Positions 11,346 through 24,094 of a stretch of DNA of 64,000 nucleotides are shown here, one piece after another (position 1 is the stretch's first letter; the number at the start of each line of letters is the position of its first letter). Under the pieces are notes generated by a model. That model saw only the letters and a list, made by a program, of their open reading frames with translations, was not told the origin of the DNA and ran no database searches. This DNA comes from Schistosoma haematobium. Taxonomy: Eukaryota > Platyhelminthes > Trematoda > Strigeidida > Schistosomatidae. The stretch covers positions 90,126,364 to 90,190,363 of the forward strand of contig NC_067196.1 in the NCBI RefSeq assembly GCF_000699445.3, written 5' to 3'. The position numbers and the translations under genes are program-made.

Positions 11346-11699
11346 TATTATTATTATTCACAAACATCTTATGGGTACATAAGTGTTGTGAAGAAACCAT
11401 TTCGGGTTTCTTCAAAAAATGCAGTAATACACAATTTTCAATAATGTCAGCATTACACTTGCCATATTTAAAAACAAAAATTTAGAGTAATAATAGTAGA
11501 ATATTAATAATAATAATAAATCGGGTATGTGTAATTGAGAAGAATATTGAATTGAGTTTAAAGAAGGAAATGGAGAAAATAAGGTAATGGAAATAAAGGA
11601 GACGTGAAATACGCAAACAGTTTAATTAGCGTGTTTATGAACATAAAACAAGAACAAACGACTATGCATATATCGTCAAATTAGTAGCCAAAAATAATT
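11346..11699. other. Unassigned AT-rich sequence
   Basis: Contains short ATT and AAT runs (11346-11360, 11500-11519); nothing codes. Confidence 0.4.
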
Positions 11700-12533
11700 G
11701 TGGTTTAGTGTGTGACAAAATCTCAGCACGGATACAGAGGGCTCGGCTAGCTTTTGTCAACTTGAGTCATTTATGGAGTAGGCGAGATATCTGTCTATCA
11801 ACCAAAGGACGGGTTTACTGTGCAGCAGTTCATTCCGTCCTACATTATGGCCGTGAAATACGGCCGGTAAGAGTAAAGGATACTCGTGGGCTACTAGTAT
11901 TTGATCATAGGTGTCTTCGAAATATTGCTCGTATATCGTGGGACCATCGAGTAAGTAATGCAGTTGTTAGGAAACGGGTACTAGGTAAGGATGGCAAATC
12001 AATTGACAAAGTAGTGAAACTTCATCAGTTGAGATGGCTGGGACATGTGCTACGTATGCCCAACCACTGACTGTGCCGACGTGTGATGTTCAGTGGTATA
12101 GGAGTAGGTTGTAAGAAAGCTAGGGGCTGCCAGACCAAAACATGATGCAAATCCATGAAGTCACTAATAAGTGAACTGAGTGAGTCATGTGGGTAGGTAT
12201 AGATTACCTGGTTGTGGACCACGAGATGATAGTAACCGATGGTTAGAGACCCTGAATGACATGGCTCAAAATCGTTTGCAATGGTGCAGGTACATCCACT
12301 TTTTGTGTTCTCTCAAATTCTTATCTTTTGAATTCTTCATACCCCTTTCCTTTTTCTCTTACCAAATTAATTTCGCTGGATTATACTCTTTACATAACAT
12401 CTTCCAACCCTAATCTTTCCGATTACTTCTCACACTTTACTACCTCTACCACTACGGGATTTGAATCGACAACTGCATCTCTGTGCTGTGGTATCGCAAC
12501 TCGAATTGATTTACGTACTTACTGACTGACTTG
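11700..12533 (+). mobile_element. RTE-like non-LTR retrotransposon, 3' end
   Basis: The frame at 11708-12070 has [49 protein letters not shown] and [14 protein letters not shown], the C-terminal tail of an endonuclease/RT polyprotein. The same protein tail recurs at 58620-59145. The 3' UTR ends in a short TGAC-type repeat (ACTGACTGAC at 12522-12531), as expected for elements ending in microsatellite-like tails. Confidence 0.8.
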
Positions 12534-13075
12534 AACCTTTGTCAGTGTTGTGGAAAATTAGACAGTAATGTTTTGCATGCATGGTTGTGTCGCTAAACCT
12601 CGAATTAGACTGACAAGTTTTTAGATATTTACTCAGTGAACAACTGATAGAGAAACATAGTGTAAACCATACTGTAGATCTTGCCTGTAAAAATTGCGTG
12701 TACATGCTTTTTAACAGCTTAAAATAGAGTGAAACGTTAAGTGAAGAAATAATATGAATATATGAGTATATATAACCATTCAATCCTTACTCACGTCGCT
12801 AGGTAATGTCTATTTACGTCGCACGACGGTCTTATTTGCTAGAGTTTGATGTTTTAACAAGCTTATTTCGCTGAAGCATGTAAATGCTACTAAAGCTTGT
12901 TAGTGAACCATCGTACCTTATAATTAATATAGATGACCTGTTATTAGTACCGATTGAGCTAGTAACTTATGGGTAGTAATCAATACAACATTATGATAAC
13001 ACAAATGAGCATTAATCAGAGGACTAACAGAATAATGGGTTAACATAAGTAAAAATCGTGGTTAGCCCGTAAAAA
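12534..13075. other. Unassigned intergenic sequence
   Basis: No coding or repeat signature recognised in about 540 bp. Confidence 0.4.
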
Positions 13076-14690
13076 TGTCACACGTGATGCTTACCTTTTT
13101 GAGCCGAGTTTCTTTGAGTACCAAAGACGTTGTGTCAGTAGAAGTTAGTCTGTCCAATTCAACATCAATATTTTGCAATGATGCTAATTTGCGATAATCG
13201 GTTTCAGATAGGATGAGTGTTTAGCATCGTTCTGGACAGCGTATTTGCCGTTTTGCTATTATTGCCTTTAATATACTGTATGCTAGACGTAAATTGGGAA
13301 ACAAGTTTTCATTGTCGAATTTCCCTCGGCGATTAGTTATCCTGCTTGGCGTTTAATGCTTTCGTGAGGGGTTTATGATCTGTGTACACTGAAAATGGTA
13401 CCCTCTATCACATGTCAGAAATGCCTTGTTGCCAAGTAAATCGCCAACAGTTTCCTTACGAACGTACTATACCTTGTTTGGGTAGGATTTATTTTCTTCA
13501 AGGAAAATGAGAGTAATTCCCATATGCATTTACTTACTGTAACAGAACAGCTCACATTTTTATGTTCGATGAGCCTGTCATAACGGCAAGTGGTGCTTCA
13601 CACGTTCGTCCTACCAACATCTAGTGCTTGCTTATGGTTCACAGAAGCCTGTATGTCCTCTGTCGATAGACGGAATGCTCGGAAATTTCCCCTCAAAGCG
13701 TCTGTCAATGATTGTAACATTGTTGCGCGGTTTAGAATAAATCATCTATGACAACTTATTAGTCCTAAGTATCGTTATAAGTTTCTTCATCACTTGGGTA
13801 ACGGATAACTACGAATAGAAGCAAGTTCTATCGGAACTGGCGTGATACCTTAAGAATTTAGCATATTACCCTGGGATTGCACAGATTCCTTTCCAAATTC
13901 ACACTTCACGTTAATGGTGACGCCACGTTCTTGAAGTTTCGTAGACAGCTGTCTTAGATATTGTGAATGTTTTCCCATGGTAGCGCTAGCTACTAATATA
14001 TCATCGATTTCATCGATAATCTACTAGTAAGTCGAAATTATTTAAGAGATCAATACCAATTATATGTACGGATACATTTGCGTTAACGAATTCCCAGCAA
14101 AATGAAGTACTACGACCGAAATTCAAGATTAGTGTTTACTTCCCATAAGATTTTATTTCGAATTTGTTCGCTACGTTAAGCGTTGGTGCAGTATTGATAT
14201 TTCGTCTCTTGTCGATCACTAGAGACACGACGCTTACTTCTGCTCCCGTGTCTGCTAAGAATTGAGCGCCCGTTTCTTTATCCTGTGGATAAAATAAACG
14301 ACTGTCTCTAGGAGCTGGACCAGCTGTAGTAATCGTTACCGATAATAGGCGAGACCGTATAAATATGCATGGTGGTCGAAATTTTCGAGCTCTGTCGCCG
14401 TACCTCCGATGGTAACAGCGTATTGTCGGAGCAAAGCGTCTCCCGGAGCATACTCGGCTTCTGTCACTCGCTCAGTTTCGCGACCATTTTCTTTGTCTGC
14501 CGTTCGGATTTAGCTTCGTCATTTTGTGGAACAAAATATTGATCTCTTCTCCTGACGTATCTATTCCTTCATCTACCATGGTGTTATGGCTGAACCTCAT
14601 CGACGGTGTTTGTCGAAGGGCTATCGTGCCTTTATTTGAAGACATGTTTACGTACAATAAGCAGTGGGATAATTCCCCAACATGCAAATG
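13076..14690 (-). mobile_element. Second Ty3/gypsy-like fragment (gag end, protease, RT/RNase H)
   Basis: Read on the minus strand: a gag/pol junction frame from about 14690 (GDRARKFRPPC), an aspartic protease core FLADTGAEVSVVS near 14270-14230, then a large deletion into the region after RT (LQSLTDALRGNFRAFRLSTED near 13700). RNase H follows: a TDHKPLTKALNAKQ-like block near 13385-13345 and FTSSIQYIKGNNS with LSR near 13290-13230. Several stops interrupt it. It differs from the plus-strand element at 8.2-10.7 kb, so a distinct family or subfamily. Confidence 0.75.
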
Positions 14691-15199
14691 TCAAACTCCA
14701 TATTTCAGATACTCCTATGAGATTAGTATTATTACTATTACTGAGTTTATGCAGCTCATTAATATGCAGCAATTTATACTTTCAATTTCAAACACGTGAG
14801 CTTCACTGCCCTGATTTCCTGTGTAACGACCAAAATATCAATATTGAAAGCAGAACTAACGAACCAATATTTATTCGATTAGACCAGACTACGTTCCTTT
14901 GTTTAGCGTACGAACCGTTTTCAAGTTACTCGTATTAAATTGTATAAAAACAAAAGCTGTATTTACTTTAAGCGATTCTTATTTAAGAAAGAACTAATTG
15001 TATGGAAATACAATATACCTCAAACGGTACAGCCTGTGCTATACAGTCAAGGGTCTCTCTGACACAAGTAAGGGTGCTAAACAACAAAAGAAACGGTCAA
15101 TACAAATACAAATACCTGGGAATCAATAAAATTATTCCCAATAGGATGGAACCAGATGTCTAACTGCAGGGATTCCAACAATCTTTCCAAACAGACAGT
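14691..15199. other. Unassigned sequence between retroelement fragments
   Basis: Short open frames on both strands (for example 14606-14938 plus) lack recognisable motifs. No splice-supported exon found. Confidence 0.35.
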
Positions 15200-15985
15200 C
15201 GAACGTTAACAATCACGCATCGAACCACGCCGTAATCCCCAGTGACCAACTCCACGGCATTGTCTTTGTATAACATGTTTATGTCTTCTTGGAATATGGT
15301 TTTCTTTGATAAGGGATGACAAAGAATAAACCAATTTTAGATCATCAGCAGAAAGGAAAAGTTTACCGTGTTGAAAGTATGAACATACGTCACTGATGAA
15401 AAAGAGGAAGAGTAATGAGCCAATCACACTTCCTTGTCTAACCACACTGGTTACATTTATAGGCTTAGAATAGCAAGATCCAGAGTGAACAGTTTCGCCA
15501 AGTCATGCTGAAATGATTTTAACTAGGATGAAGGGGAATTCTATATGCCAAATGAAGTAAGTTTGAGAAGTTTGTATGAGACACTGTTGAAGGTCTTACT
15601 GAAATCCAAGTGCAGAACTGCCGCCGACTGACCAACAGTTTTTCTCTGGATAATTTGATCCAAACATTCCAAGTGAAATGTGAAAAATGAGCGTTTGGTT
15701 ATAAACCCATGTCGAGATGGGCTAATAAAGCTTTTTAAAAGTGAGAATGATAATGGCTGTTTTTGGATGACGTTGTAATAAAGACCTATTCACTACTAGT
15801 CTGGTTTCTTCTGTCAATAGCACGAGGGTTACCTACAAGCACGAAAACGTCTTCCATGATTCTTGACAAAACGGCTGCCAAGATGATGGACCTATATTTA
15901 TCAGCATCGCTACGGGATCCCATTTTTGATCCAAGGGTAACCAGCATTATTTTCCACATAGATGGATAGTCAGATTTAAACGGAA
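15200..15985 (-). mobile_element. CR1/Jockey-like RT fragment
   Basis: On the minus strand, from high to low coordinates: GSRSDADKYRSIILAAVLSR (relative of the NYRPISLTSVLSK block, about 15925-15870), HLDFSKTFNSVSYKLLKL (about 15620-15570), then VRQGSVIGSLLFLFFISDV and a degenerate active site SADDLKLVYS (15445-15300). This is the RT palm in order with stops between blocks. It is a different family from the CR1 copies at 4.2 and 16 kb, and abuts the latter's 3' end. Confidence 0.75.
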
Positions 15986-18440
15986 TAATGGAATTTCCCT
16001 ACTACCGTATTTCACGAATGATGCAGGTTTCTTCAGTCTTCAGTAATAAGGATGGTAGGTTGGTAAGCCTGTGTTAATCCTGACAGATTGCCTTCCAGTG
16101 AAGGTCCAGCTTCTTGAAAATATACCACTTGTTCGGGTAAGGCGTTCCAGTCATTGACTACTCGATGAAAAAAACGAGACCCCACTTTAAGTTCATTAGA
16201 TCGTTGTCTGTGAACCTTATTGCTATGACCTCAGAGATTATTAGTGCTGAAGGGAGCAAAAAGATAAGATATATTAACACCCAAATCATAACTAAAGATA
16301 CGAAATGCCAGTATAAGGTCACCTCGCATCCTACGATACGACAAGGGGAAAAGGTTTAGACGTTGTAAACGCTCATCGTAAGGGAGTTTAGAAACACCCT
16401 TCACTAATTTCGTTCCCACGCGCTGAATACGCTTAAGTGAGTTAGTATCCTTTACCAGACATGGGCTAGCTGCTTCGATACAGTACTCTAAGTGTGGTAT
16501 TACATAGGTGGGATATAAAATTCGAAACATTTCCTCGTCAAAGCGTTTTAATGCTCGGAGAAGCGACCATAACGCACGAAAACCTTTGACAGCATCTGCG
16601 TTGCAATGCGTAGTTGTTTTCAACTCATGACTTATTGTTACTCCTAAGTCTTTAAGTTCTTGAACGCGTGGAAGAGATGTACCATCAATAGTATAATGGT
16701 GACTCTTACCGTGACCGATGTGCATGAGCACACTTCCTAGAATTCTAAGCCCCAACCTCGAGTCCATCTAACTAAATCGTCTAAGTCAGCTTGGAGATCC
16801 AAATGATCAGCCTCACTTCTTATTGCTCTCCAGACTTTTACGTCATCCACAAACAATAACGTCAACGACCTAAGCAACAGCGGTAACTCATTAACGTAGA
16901 GAAGGAAAAGTAGAAGGCCTAAGATAGTGCCTTGGGATACACCACTTTGACCGGCCTCCATTCGGATAGCATTCGATTGACCCTCACTCTCTGTCTGCAG
17001 TTACATAGGAAGTTTCCTATCCATTCCTGTACAGCACCTATTATTCCGAAGCTGGAGAGCTCCTGCATAAGACCTAAGTGTGAAACCTTATCAAATGCTT
17101 TGCTAAAATCTATGAATATCACATCGACAGACAGACCGTTATCTAGGGCTGCTGTCCAATCCTCTCTCGCAATAAGTTAGTCAAGCACGAACGCTTGCTA
17201 CAAAACCCATGTTGCTCAGGAGCTAACAGATTGTGTGAATCTATGTGACTTAGTAAGTTAACCCGAATTATCTTTTCAAGTAACTTAACGACTATGCTAG
17301 TTAGACTGACAGGTCGGTAGTTAGATACTATCTGCCTCTGACCATCCTTAAATATAGCACTGATTATAGCGTCTTTCCGATCTCTATGGAGTTGGGCGGG
17401 TGAAAGGGTTATGTTGAAGAGCGTCGCGAGCGGTCTTGAAATAATGTCCGCAAGAGATGACAGCAGTCGTGGATGTAACCCGTCAGGGCCCGGTATCTCA
17501 CAAGGTTTGAGGTTAGTTATCAATGGAAGAACAGTTTCCTCAGTCACCTGTACAGATTCACTGGCTGGTATCTCGGTGTGATTGGGACGAGTATTTTTAA
17601 CACTACACGTAGAGTAGACTTTGCTAAAATAGTTTGAAAAAGTCTCAGCTTTTGCCCGATCTGATTCAGCTAGTAAATCTGAATTTTCGTGTAACAGTAG
17701 CGGGGGAATACCATCACTACATTATATTCGCCGTTTAACATAAGAAAACAGTGGTTTCGGACAAGTACGACTATCATATGCCAACTGTCGTTCGTAAGTA
17801 GTACGGGATTTAGCTATGGTCTTTTTATAGATATTCCGGACTTCCTGATATTCACACTTAAATGATGCGTGTCCTGTTGACAAGAACAAGTCCCAGAAGT
17901 GTTTCCTACGCTTCAACAGCTTCCGGGTTTCCTTAATAATCCATGGTGGGCAATGTGTTAGCTTACGTGTTGACCATGGGATAAACGGTGATGTAACGGA
18001 CTCCAATGTAACCATAAACTTATTCCATTCGTCTTCGATCGATCCATCCACGTCAACCGACCAATCAGTCGAGATAGCACAGTCCCTGATTGCCGGAATA
18101 TTAGCTCGCCAGATATCGGGACGGGGTGGAGCAGATAACAAATTGTATGCCATGTGTCCTAAACTTAAAGTACAGTACAACGTGATTACTATTCACTAGT
18201 GAGGGGAAGGTGCTGAACGTCGATGACATCCCCACAATGGTGTGTGAGGACAAGGTCCAGCAATGACGGGTCATGTTCCGAGTCAATACGTGTCGGTTTT
18301 TCGATACATTGTACAAGTGCACACTGAATAATGGTTGATAGAAGGTCGTTATAGAAACCCTCACCCGGATGACATAAGAAAATTGCAGGTTGACATGAAC
18401 GTACAGATCAAAATCTCGAGAAAACTTCTTTCTCATCAAG
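15986..18440 (-). mobile_element. CR1/Jockey-like retrotransposon, degenerate (copy 2)
   Basis: Carries the same broken frames as copy 1 in inverted orientation: C-terminal part 16231-16767, active-site block 16737-16961, core 16919-17122, RT start 17143-17547, linker 17722-18180 and an endonuclease tail up to about 18367. Homology to copy 1 stops there. Sequence from 18368 to 18440 differs from copy 1 although the frame stays open. The identical inactivating stops show that the two copies share a dead ancestor, so this is duplicated DNA and not two independent insertions. Confidence 0.85.
16039..18367 (-). repeat. Right arm of the 2.3 kb inverted repeat
   Basis: Mirror of 4223-6551 (coordinate sum 22590). 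The 9487 bp between the arms hold tetraspanin exons 1-4, both gypsy elements and an RTE end. Confidence 0.9.
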
Positions 18441-19500
18441 TATGCGTTATCATGAAACAGTCTTCCCTCTGAAATACGCGTGGCAGATGAATTAGATACG
18501 TTTGTTAGACTTCTTGATCAAGTCTTCATTTGCACTGATCTAACGCGAACGAATAGATCTGCGTTCCACTCAGACATTATAGGCTCTCTGTATACATAGA
18601 CCAAACTAGACTCTAACTTCTGCTTATTTTCTTACTTTACAGCAGTATTAGATACTTTTCTCTTCTTAATTTTTTACTTGAAGTAGGCAGGTAAGTCACT
18701 GGACCTATTGATGCTGCTCAACTACAATCGGTCGCTAACGGACGCTCACTTCTACCCCAAAAAATCAAGAGAACCGCATAATCGACCGCTCAGTGTCAGT
18801 GGTCTTGCAGCTATGCAGCCTATAACCCATCAACCTGTTAGGACAGCACAAAATAACATCAGCATCAAGTAAATGTAATTTCCTTCTTCCCTATTCTTTA
18901 TCAGGTTTCTACTCTCATGTACACTATGTTGACTTGCCGTTTATTTTATTTCATCACACGTTACCTTATGCCTCCCATCACTTAAAACTAATCCACAATG
19001 TTAAATATAACAACTCATTATTCTTTTATACTGCATTCTTTCGTCTGGAGCCTCTGATCACACTTCACTTTAGCAACAAGTGCTAGTACGAATTTAATCT
19101 AATAATTTATCATACTTCTGTATGTTCCACTACAAAATGTTAGGCATTGTTTAGCGTTCATATCCAAGTGCCTTGCTGCTCCTTTGTTAATCGCTTTTGC
19201 AGGATCTTGGTCGGAGGACACAACTATGGAACTTCTGACCTCCGGAATAAACTTGACTTACGCGTTCTCCCAAGGTCATGTTTCACACCAGACGCTCTAC
19301 AAATCTACTTTATAATAACTATAAACTTGAAAAGTTATATTGCATAAATGCTTAGCACGACCAGAATTCTAACACAATTATGCCGAGATTGGATCTGATG
19401 TGTAACGTGGACGCGATGACACTTTGGAAAATATTTCAAAGACTGTACTCAGTGTAATACTAAAGCATAAACCCAATCATTAACGCTCCAAGACATCTGT
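18441..19500. other. Unassigned sequence
   Basis: About 1 kb without a recognisable gene or element. No splice-bounded exon matching the missing 5' part of the coactivator gene could be found. Confidence 0.35.
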
Positions 19501-19559
19501 GCGGATGTACTGTTATCCACTTTTATTGATTTTATCTATTTAACTACCCTGGTTGGGAA

Positions 19560-21146
19560 GCATACTGTGAGCCAACAAATGCTGTAATTTGTAGACCATA
19601 CCTGTAAAAATGGCATGTATCTGTGCTGATAGAAATATATTATTATTACATATTTCTTGTCAATAAGCTCAAAAGACTAGGTATTGAATCACCTTTGATT
19701 GACTGGTTCGTTTCATGTCTAAAATATCGACATTTTAAAATTAGGGTTAATTTCAATTTCTCCCGGGCTAAGGGATGTCTTAGTGGGTACCTCAGCGTTC
19801 AGTGCTAGGACATCTCCTTTTCTTGATTTATATAAACGATCCTCCACATCAGGTATCGTCAGACGTATTACTTTTTGCTGATGCTGTGAAACTTTGGAGA
19901 GAGATACGCAACCAAGATGATATACCGGCACTTCAGAAGGATCTGACTCGACTTCAAAGTTGGGCTGATGACAATCGACTTACCTTTAACACTTGGAAGT
20001 GTAAAATAGTCCATATGAGACATGTTGCAGATCACATCTACGACTTAGGCGACTCCTCTCTAGAAGTATCTCGAGTTGTAAAAGATTTAGGAGTGCTGGC
20101 ACCGTACGATTTAAAGTCTTACGCTAACTGTGACAAAAACGCCTTTCGAGCAAACCTTGCACTGGTAAAATTGAAACGCATTTTGGGCCAGTTTGACGGA
20201 AGAACTTTCCACATGATCTTCAACAGTTTCATTTGTCCCCATTTAGAGTACGGAGTCAGTATTTCCTCACTCATTCCAAAAAGATAAGGACACTCTGGAA
20301 CCTATCCAACGGCGAGCAGTGAAATCAGTTCGAGGACTCAAATGTGAGCCTTCTGAAGAGCGCCTCCAATCACTAAATCTTTACACATTAGTGTACGGGC
20401 TTCTTAGAGGTGACCTAATCGCTTATATCATATTGAAAACTTCTGGACATCCCCTCAAATACCTGTTTAGGTTCAACTTTCAGTATCCCGGTTTATGACT
20501 CCAGTTCGATTGTTTATGATTGCTATTGAGATACACATATTGTCATTCCTCGTATATATTTATCGACTTAAATCTCGTTGGTCAATAACGACGTTAAATA
20601 AGTCAAATTTGAGAATGAATTTAGAATGCGTATATTTCATACAATCGTTGATCTAGATAAAATATCGGAGAAGCAAAGCGACGAGAACGAAGCGGAATGA
20701 TGAGCAATGGCGAAGGCATATTAACCAACTCAATTTAACCAAGCATTAATCAGTATTTATAGTCACATAAAAAATAAGCTACGGACATGGTATGAATAGG
20801 ATGAAAAGGGCACACACACACGCTCATATGAAAACAGTCAAGAGTGATGAGCGAATAATTAACAAAATCAAAATGTGACTCAAGTAGACTGAATAGATTG
20901 GCCTGTCCGAAAGCTAGAGTAAGGTGTATGGTCTTAACATAATAACCAACACTACAAGCTCCAACACAAACGTAAGGGGTAATACGCGACAACTGGAGAC
21001 ACAGCTCGGCAGAACGGACTGTAGACACGACATCTACTCCCTAAGAGTGGTCAAATGCTGAAAATCACTGCCGGCTGAGCTAGTCCAAGTGAATTCTCAG
21101 GAGTCCTTTAAGAGAAAACTTGACATAATCTTAGAGACTGAGGATA
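19560..21146 (+). mobile_element. CR1/Jockey-like non-LTR retrotransposon, RT to C-terminus (degenerate)
   Basis: RT block with VNKLKRLGIESPLIDWFVSC (19660-19720), a degraded GxxQG region, FLIYINDPPHQVSSDVLLFA (FADA in place of FADD, 19820-19890), then KDLTRLQSWADDNRLTFNTW, KIVHMRH, VVKDLGV and ICPHLEYGVSI (to 20287). After frameshifts, a terminal block FKRKLDIILE follows SLPAELVQVNSQES (21050-21140). The catalytic change and stops make it inactive. A solo LTR sits right after it. Confidence 0.8.
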
Positions 21147-21150
21147 GTAT

Positions 21151-21473
21151 TGTAGAGGTAAATAAATCTCCAAAATAAATAGCTCTGTATGTTTTCGACA
21201 TTGGATGCTGACCACATTAGTTTTAATGGACTCACCTAGCTGAAGGCGCCCGGTCATGCATCCGCACCAGATCACGAGTGGGAACGCCGTGCTCAACAAC
21301 CCCTGAAATCACTAGCCAGATTAGATCAGACGATTCTCGATATATTGATAGCATATCAAATATATTTTTGATCTTCCTCGCTTCTGTCTTTTGATTTCAC
21401 GTGGTGGGAACAACTCATATTAGGTGTTACTGGTTAAAGCGTTGTCAAACTCTGTATACCTGTGGCATTTTCA
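21151..21473 (+). repeat. Solo LTR of the gypsy-like family with 4 bp target duplication
   Basis: Full-length relative of the LTR at 8179-8504, beginning TGTAGAGG and ending TTTTCA. It is flanked by GTAT on both sides (21147-21150 and 21474-21477), the target-site duplication expected of an LTR retrotransposon. Neither a primer site nor gag follows, so the internal part was probably lost by LTR-LTR recombination. Confidence 0.8.
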
Positions 21474-21477
21474 GTAT

Positions 21478-23165
21478 CTTGGCTTGATTTACCAATTTCT
21501 TTTTCCTCTTTTGTCAATATTATACTTGGGCCCCTTCCCGAAGGTATTGGTGATCCACTGCCACTAGACATGGAAGCCTGTTAAGTGAAAGCTTTTTCTA
21601 TTCCGTCCAAAATTATTTGATCCACTTTATTTTATCCTCCAATTACAAGAGGAATGTTATAAAAACCTTGCCTTTCTATTATGAAAAACACCCTTCTACC
21701 ACTCAAATGCGAATCAAAAGGCCAAAGGACCCTTAGTCCTACCAAGCATAAAGCGTGAATTTTGAGGACTAGCAGTCATTTAGCTTTCATTTCCTAAGAC
21801 CGCAGCCCGAATTGTAAATTTGACATACTACAAGTGAGGCCTGCGTGATAATACTCAAGATTCTTATGTTCAAAAAAGCTGGTATGTTGATGAACATGAT
21901 GAGGAACGCGCAAAAAGCTTGATGTGCCGCCTACTTTGTTTTAGTGGGCAGTTGAACTCTCAACTTGCTATTTCAAAAAACAGCCATTAGTATTTTTCGT
22001 GGTTTTGTGTATCGTTTCATTTTAAAGTGCTTACATTTGCAAGTATCAGAGTGATGGATGCACCGGATATATGTTGAAATTTATGTTCTGCATTATAGAA
22101 TACATAAATGTGACCGGAGGTACGTCAACGCAACATATGAACTGCCGTTTGTATATTGTATTTGGGGTTTTGAATATTACATGTATTAGATGGTACATAG
22201 AACCTTGAAATTCAGTTGAATTTTTACGAATTAGATTTTCTTATTTTCTTTGCAGCTTAGTAATGGCCTTAGTACTATTTTAACAGTCGTGGTTTGGGAC
22301 ATTATGAAATGGTGTGACCTGCATACTCATCCTTATTTGTAACACTGTACGTCAGAATTCTAGTCACATTAGTGTTTGAAAGTTACCAAAGTATGCTTTA
22401 ATATACCCAATCCCCGATTTGTTAACACCAGTCTTGTCATTTCAATTTCTTCCCTAATAAGTTTCAAATAGGTGTTGCTTAACAAATAAATCCAGTGAGC
22501 CTTCAGATAGCATAGTCGATTCCTAGCGTAGGTAAATTTGTGAGTCGTACATTGGAAGCAACTTCGTAACGGGTAGACTTAAGTGTACGTCAGTTAACGT
22601 TACTTTACTGTTGGAGCAGTAAGGGGAAATTTAAGGAGGATTAGGATGAAAACCACAGGAGTAAAAATATTGCTAACACATGCCCCAAGTTTGGTACAGA
22701 CATAGTTTTACTACAGTCTGACATCTGGTTCTGTTTGCCCCCGTCCTCATTACCGTTCTAGACATTATTATTTGTTATTTGAGCACAAACATTGGTACAA
22801 AGGGACACCAAAAAATATATACGCTTCACAACAGTGAGTTGGCGAAGAGACAAAAAATGTAAAGTGCGTATAATAAAAAGGATCAACAATGGACAAAAAT
22901 TGGTTTATGAGTGAAATAATAATATGATAGTTCAGTTAGTAAAAAATACAATCAAAGAATTCCTTCGGTTAAAGAAGCTACGTCCACTATTATGAAGAAA
23001 GTAAAAGGAAGCTACATCGGGATCGCCGCTGACTTCTATTCTGAACCATGTCTGATGACGTCTCTAGTCGAAGTGTTGTACCATCTTTAGGATCCCAGTC
23101 AGGGAATCATGAAGGACCAACAGAAGCCAGTCCTGTACAGCTTTCATACCACGACACGATGTACT
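21478..23165. other. Unassigned sequence
   Basis: About 1.7 kb with no open frame of interest, no recognisable element and no clear exon. Confidence 0.35.
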
Positions 23166-23635
23166 GACCATTCAGATATTGGTACAAGGAGGCACCAAAT
23201 ACATATGCGCCACACAAATCTCATTCGATATGTGTGAGGGCTGTGATACTGCCCGGGTGCCCAAACCGAAGCAGGTGGTTTTCTTAGGGGCCACACCCGA
23301 GCCTTCGACCTGAAGGTCTGATCCACAAGGCAGTGGAGCATCGTAAGGAGATGCAGTCCCATGGAAGCCGGTGACCAACAATTGGTTCATACGCCATTTG
23401 TTCCCGCAGGATACTGGAGCCCATGTGCACCATTGGTTTGGAATCCGGTTAAGACGCCGGACATTCGCTTTTCGTCCTCTCATTTTCGTAAACAAAAGTA
23501 GTGCCACGAGAAGGCAGTGGGTAGGACTTCCCTGTCAGAAGCTATATACGCGTGGCCATGTGAGAGCATTTCGAGAGAGAGAGTGGACTCTCCCCACTCT
23601 CAGCCATACCAGAGCATTTGGAGGCTGACCACTCA
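23166..23635 (-). repeat. Repeat family A, full-length copy
   Basis: Landmarks shared by all copies: GGTGCCTCCTTGTACCA near the 3' end, CACCTGCTTCGGTTTGGGCA, TTGTTGGTCACCGG, GAAAAGCGAATGTCC and a 5' part with TGGCCACG. When a tail is present it is an AAAT-type repeat, which fixes the element's orientation. Length about 480 bp; no protein recognised. It resembles a non-autonomous retroposon rather than a DNA transposon, since no terminal inverted repeats are seen. This copy faces the next one head to head. Confidence 0.8.
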
Positions 23636-23639
23636 CTGT

Positions 23640-24047
23640 ATTCTCGTGGTGGAGGTTTGTTTATGAAAATGAAAGGACGAAAAGCGAATGTCCGGCGCTT
23701 TAGCCGGGGTGGTAGATACGGATGATCCACCTAGGGGAGTTGGAAAACCCTGATTCCAAACCAATGGTGCACATGGGCTCCAGTATCCTGCGGGAACAAA
23801 TGGCGTATGAACCAATTGTTGGTCACCGGCTTCCATGGGACTGCATCTCCTTACGATGCTCCACTGCCTTGTGGATCAGACCTTCAGGTCGAAGGCTCGG
23901 GGTGTGGCCCCTAAGAAAACCACCTGCTTCGGTTTGGGCACCCGGGCAGTATCACAGCCCTCACATATATCGAATGAGATTTGTGTGGCGCATATGTATT
24001 TGGTGCCTCCTTGTACCAGTATTTATATGTTCAAATAAATAAAATAA
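23640..24047 (+). repeat. Repeat family A, variant copy with a 40 bp insert
   Basis: Same family in the opposite orientation to the copy on its left. It lacks the 5' part and has an extra segment (ACGGATGATCCACCTAGGGG, about 23711-23745) also found inverted at 38478-38510 and 39245-39280, marking a second subfamily. Tail: TTCAAATAAATAAAATAAG. Confidence 0.8.
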
Positions 24048-24094
24048 GCCGCCACCAGTATTTACTCAGTTACCCAGATACACGGATTCGACTA

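Noticed and set aside
16932..17180. Plus-strand 82-codon frame over CR1 copy 2 (and its mirror at 5410-5658)
   Set aside because: It is antisense to the RT core and appears in both copies only because the DNA is duplicated.
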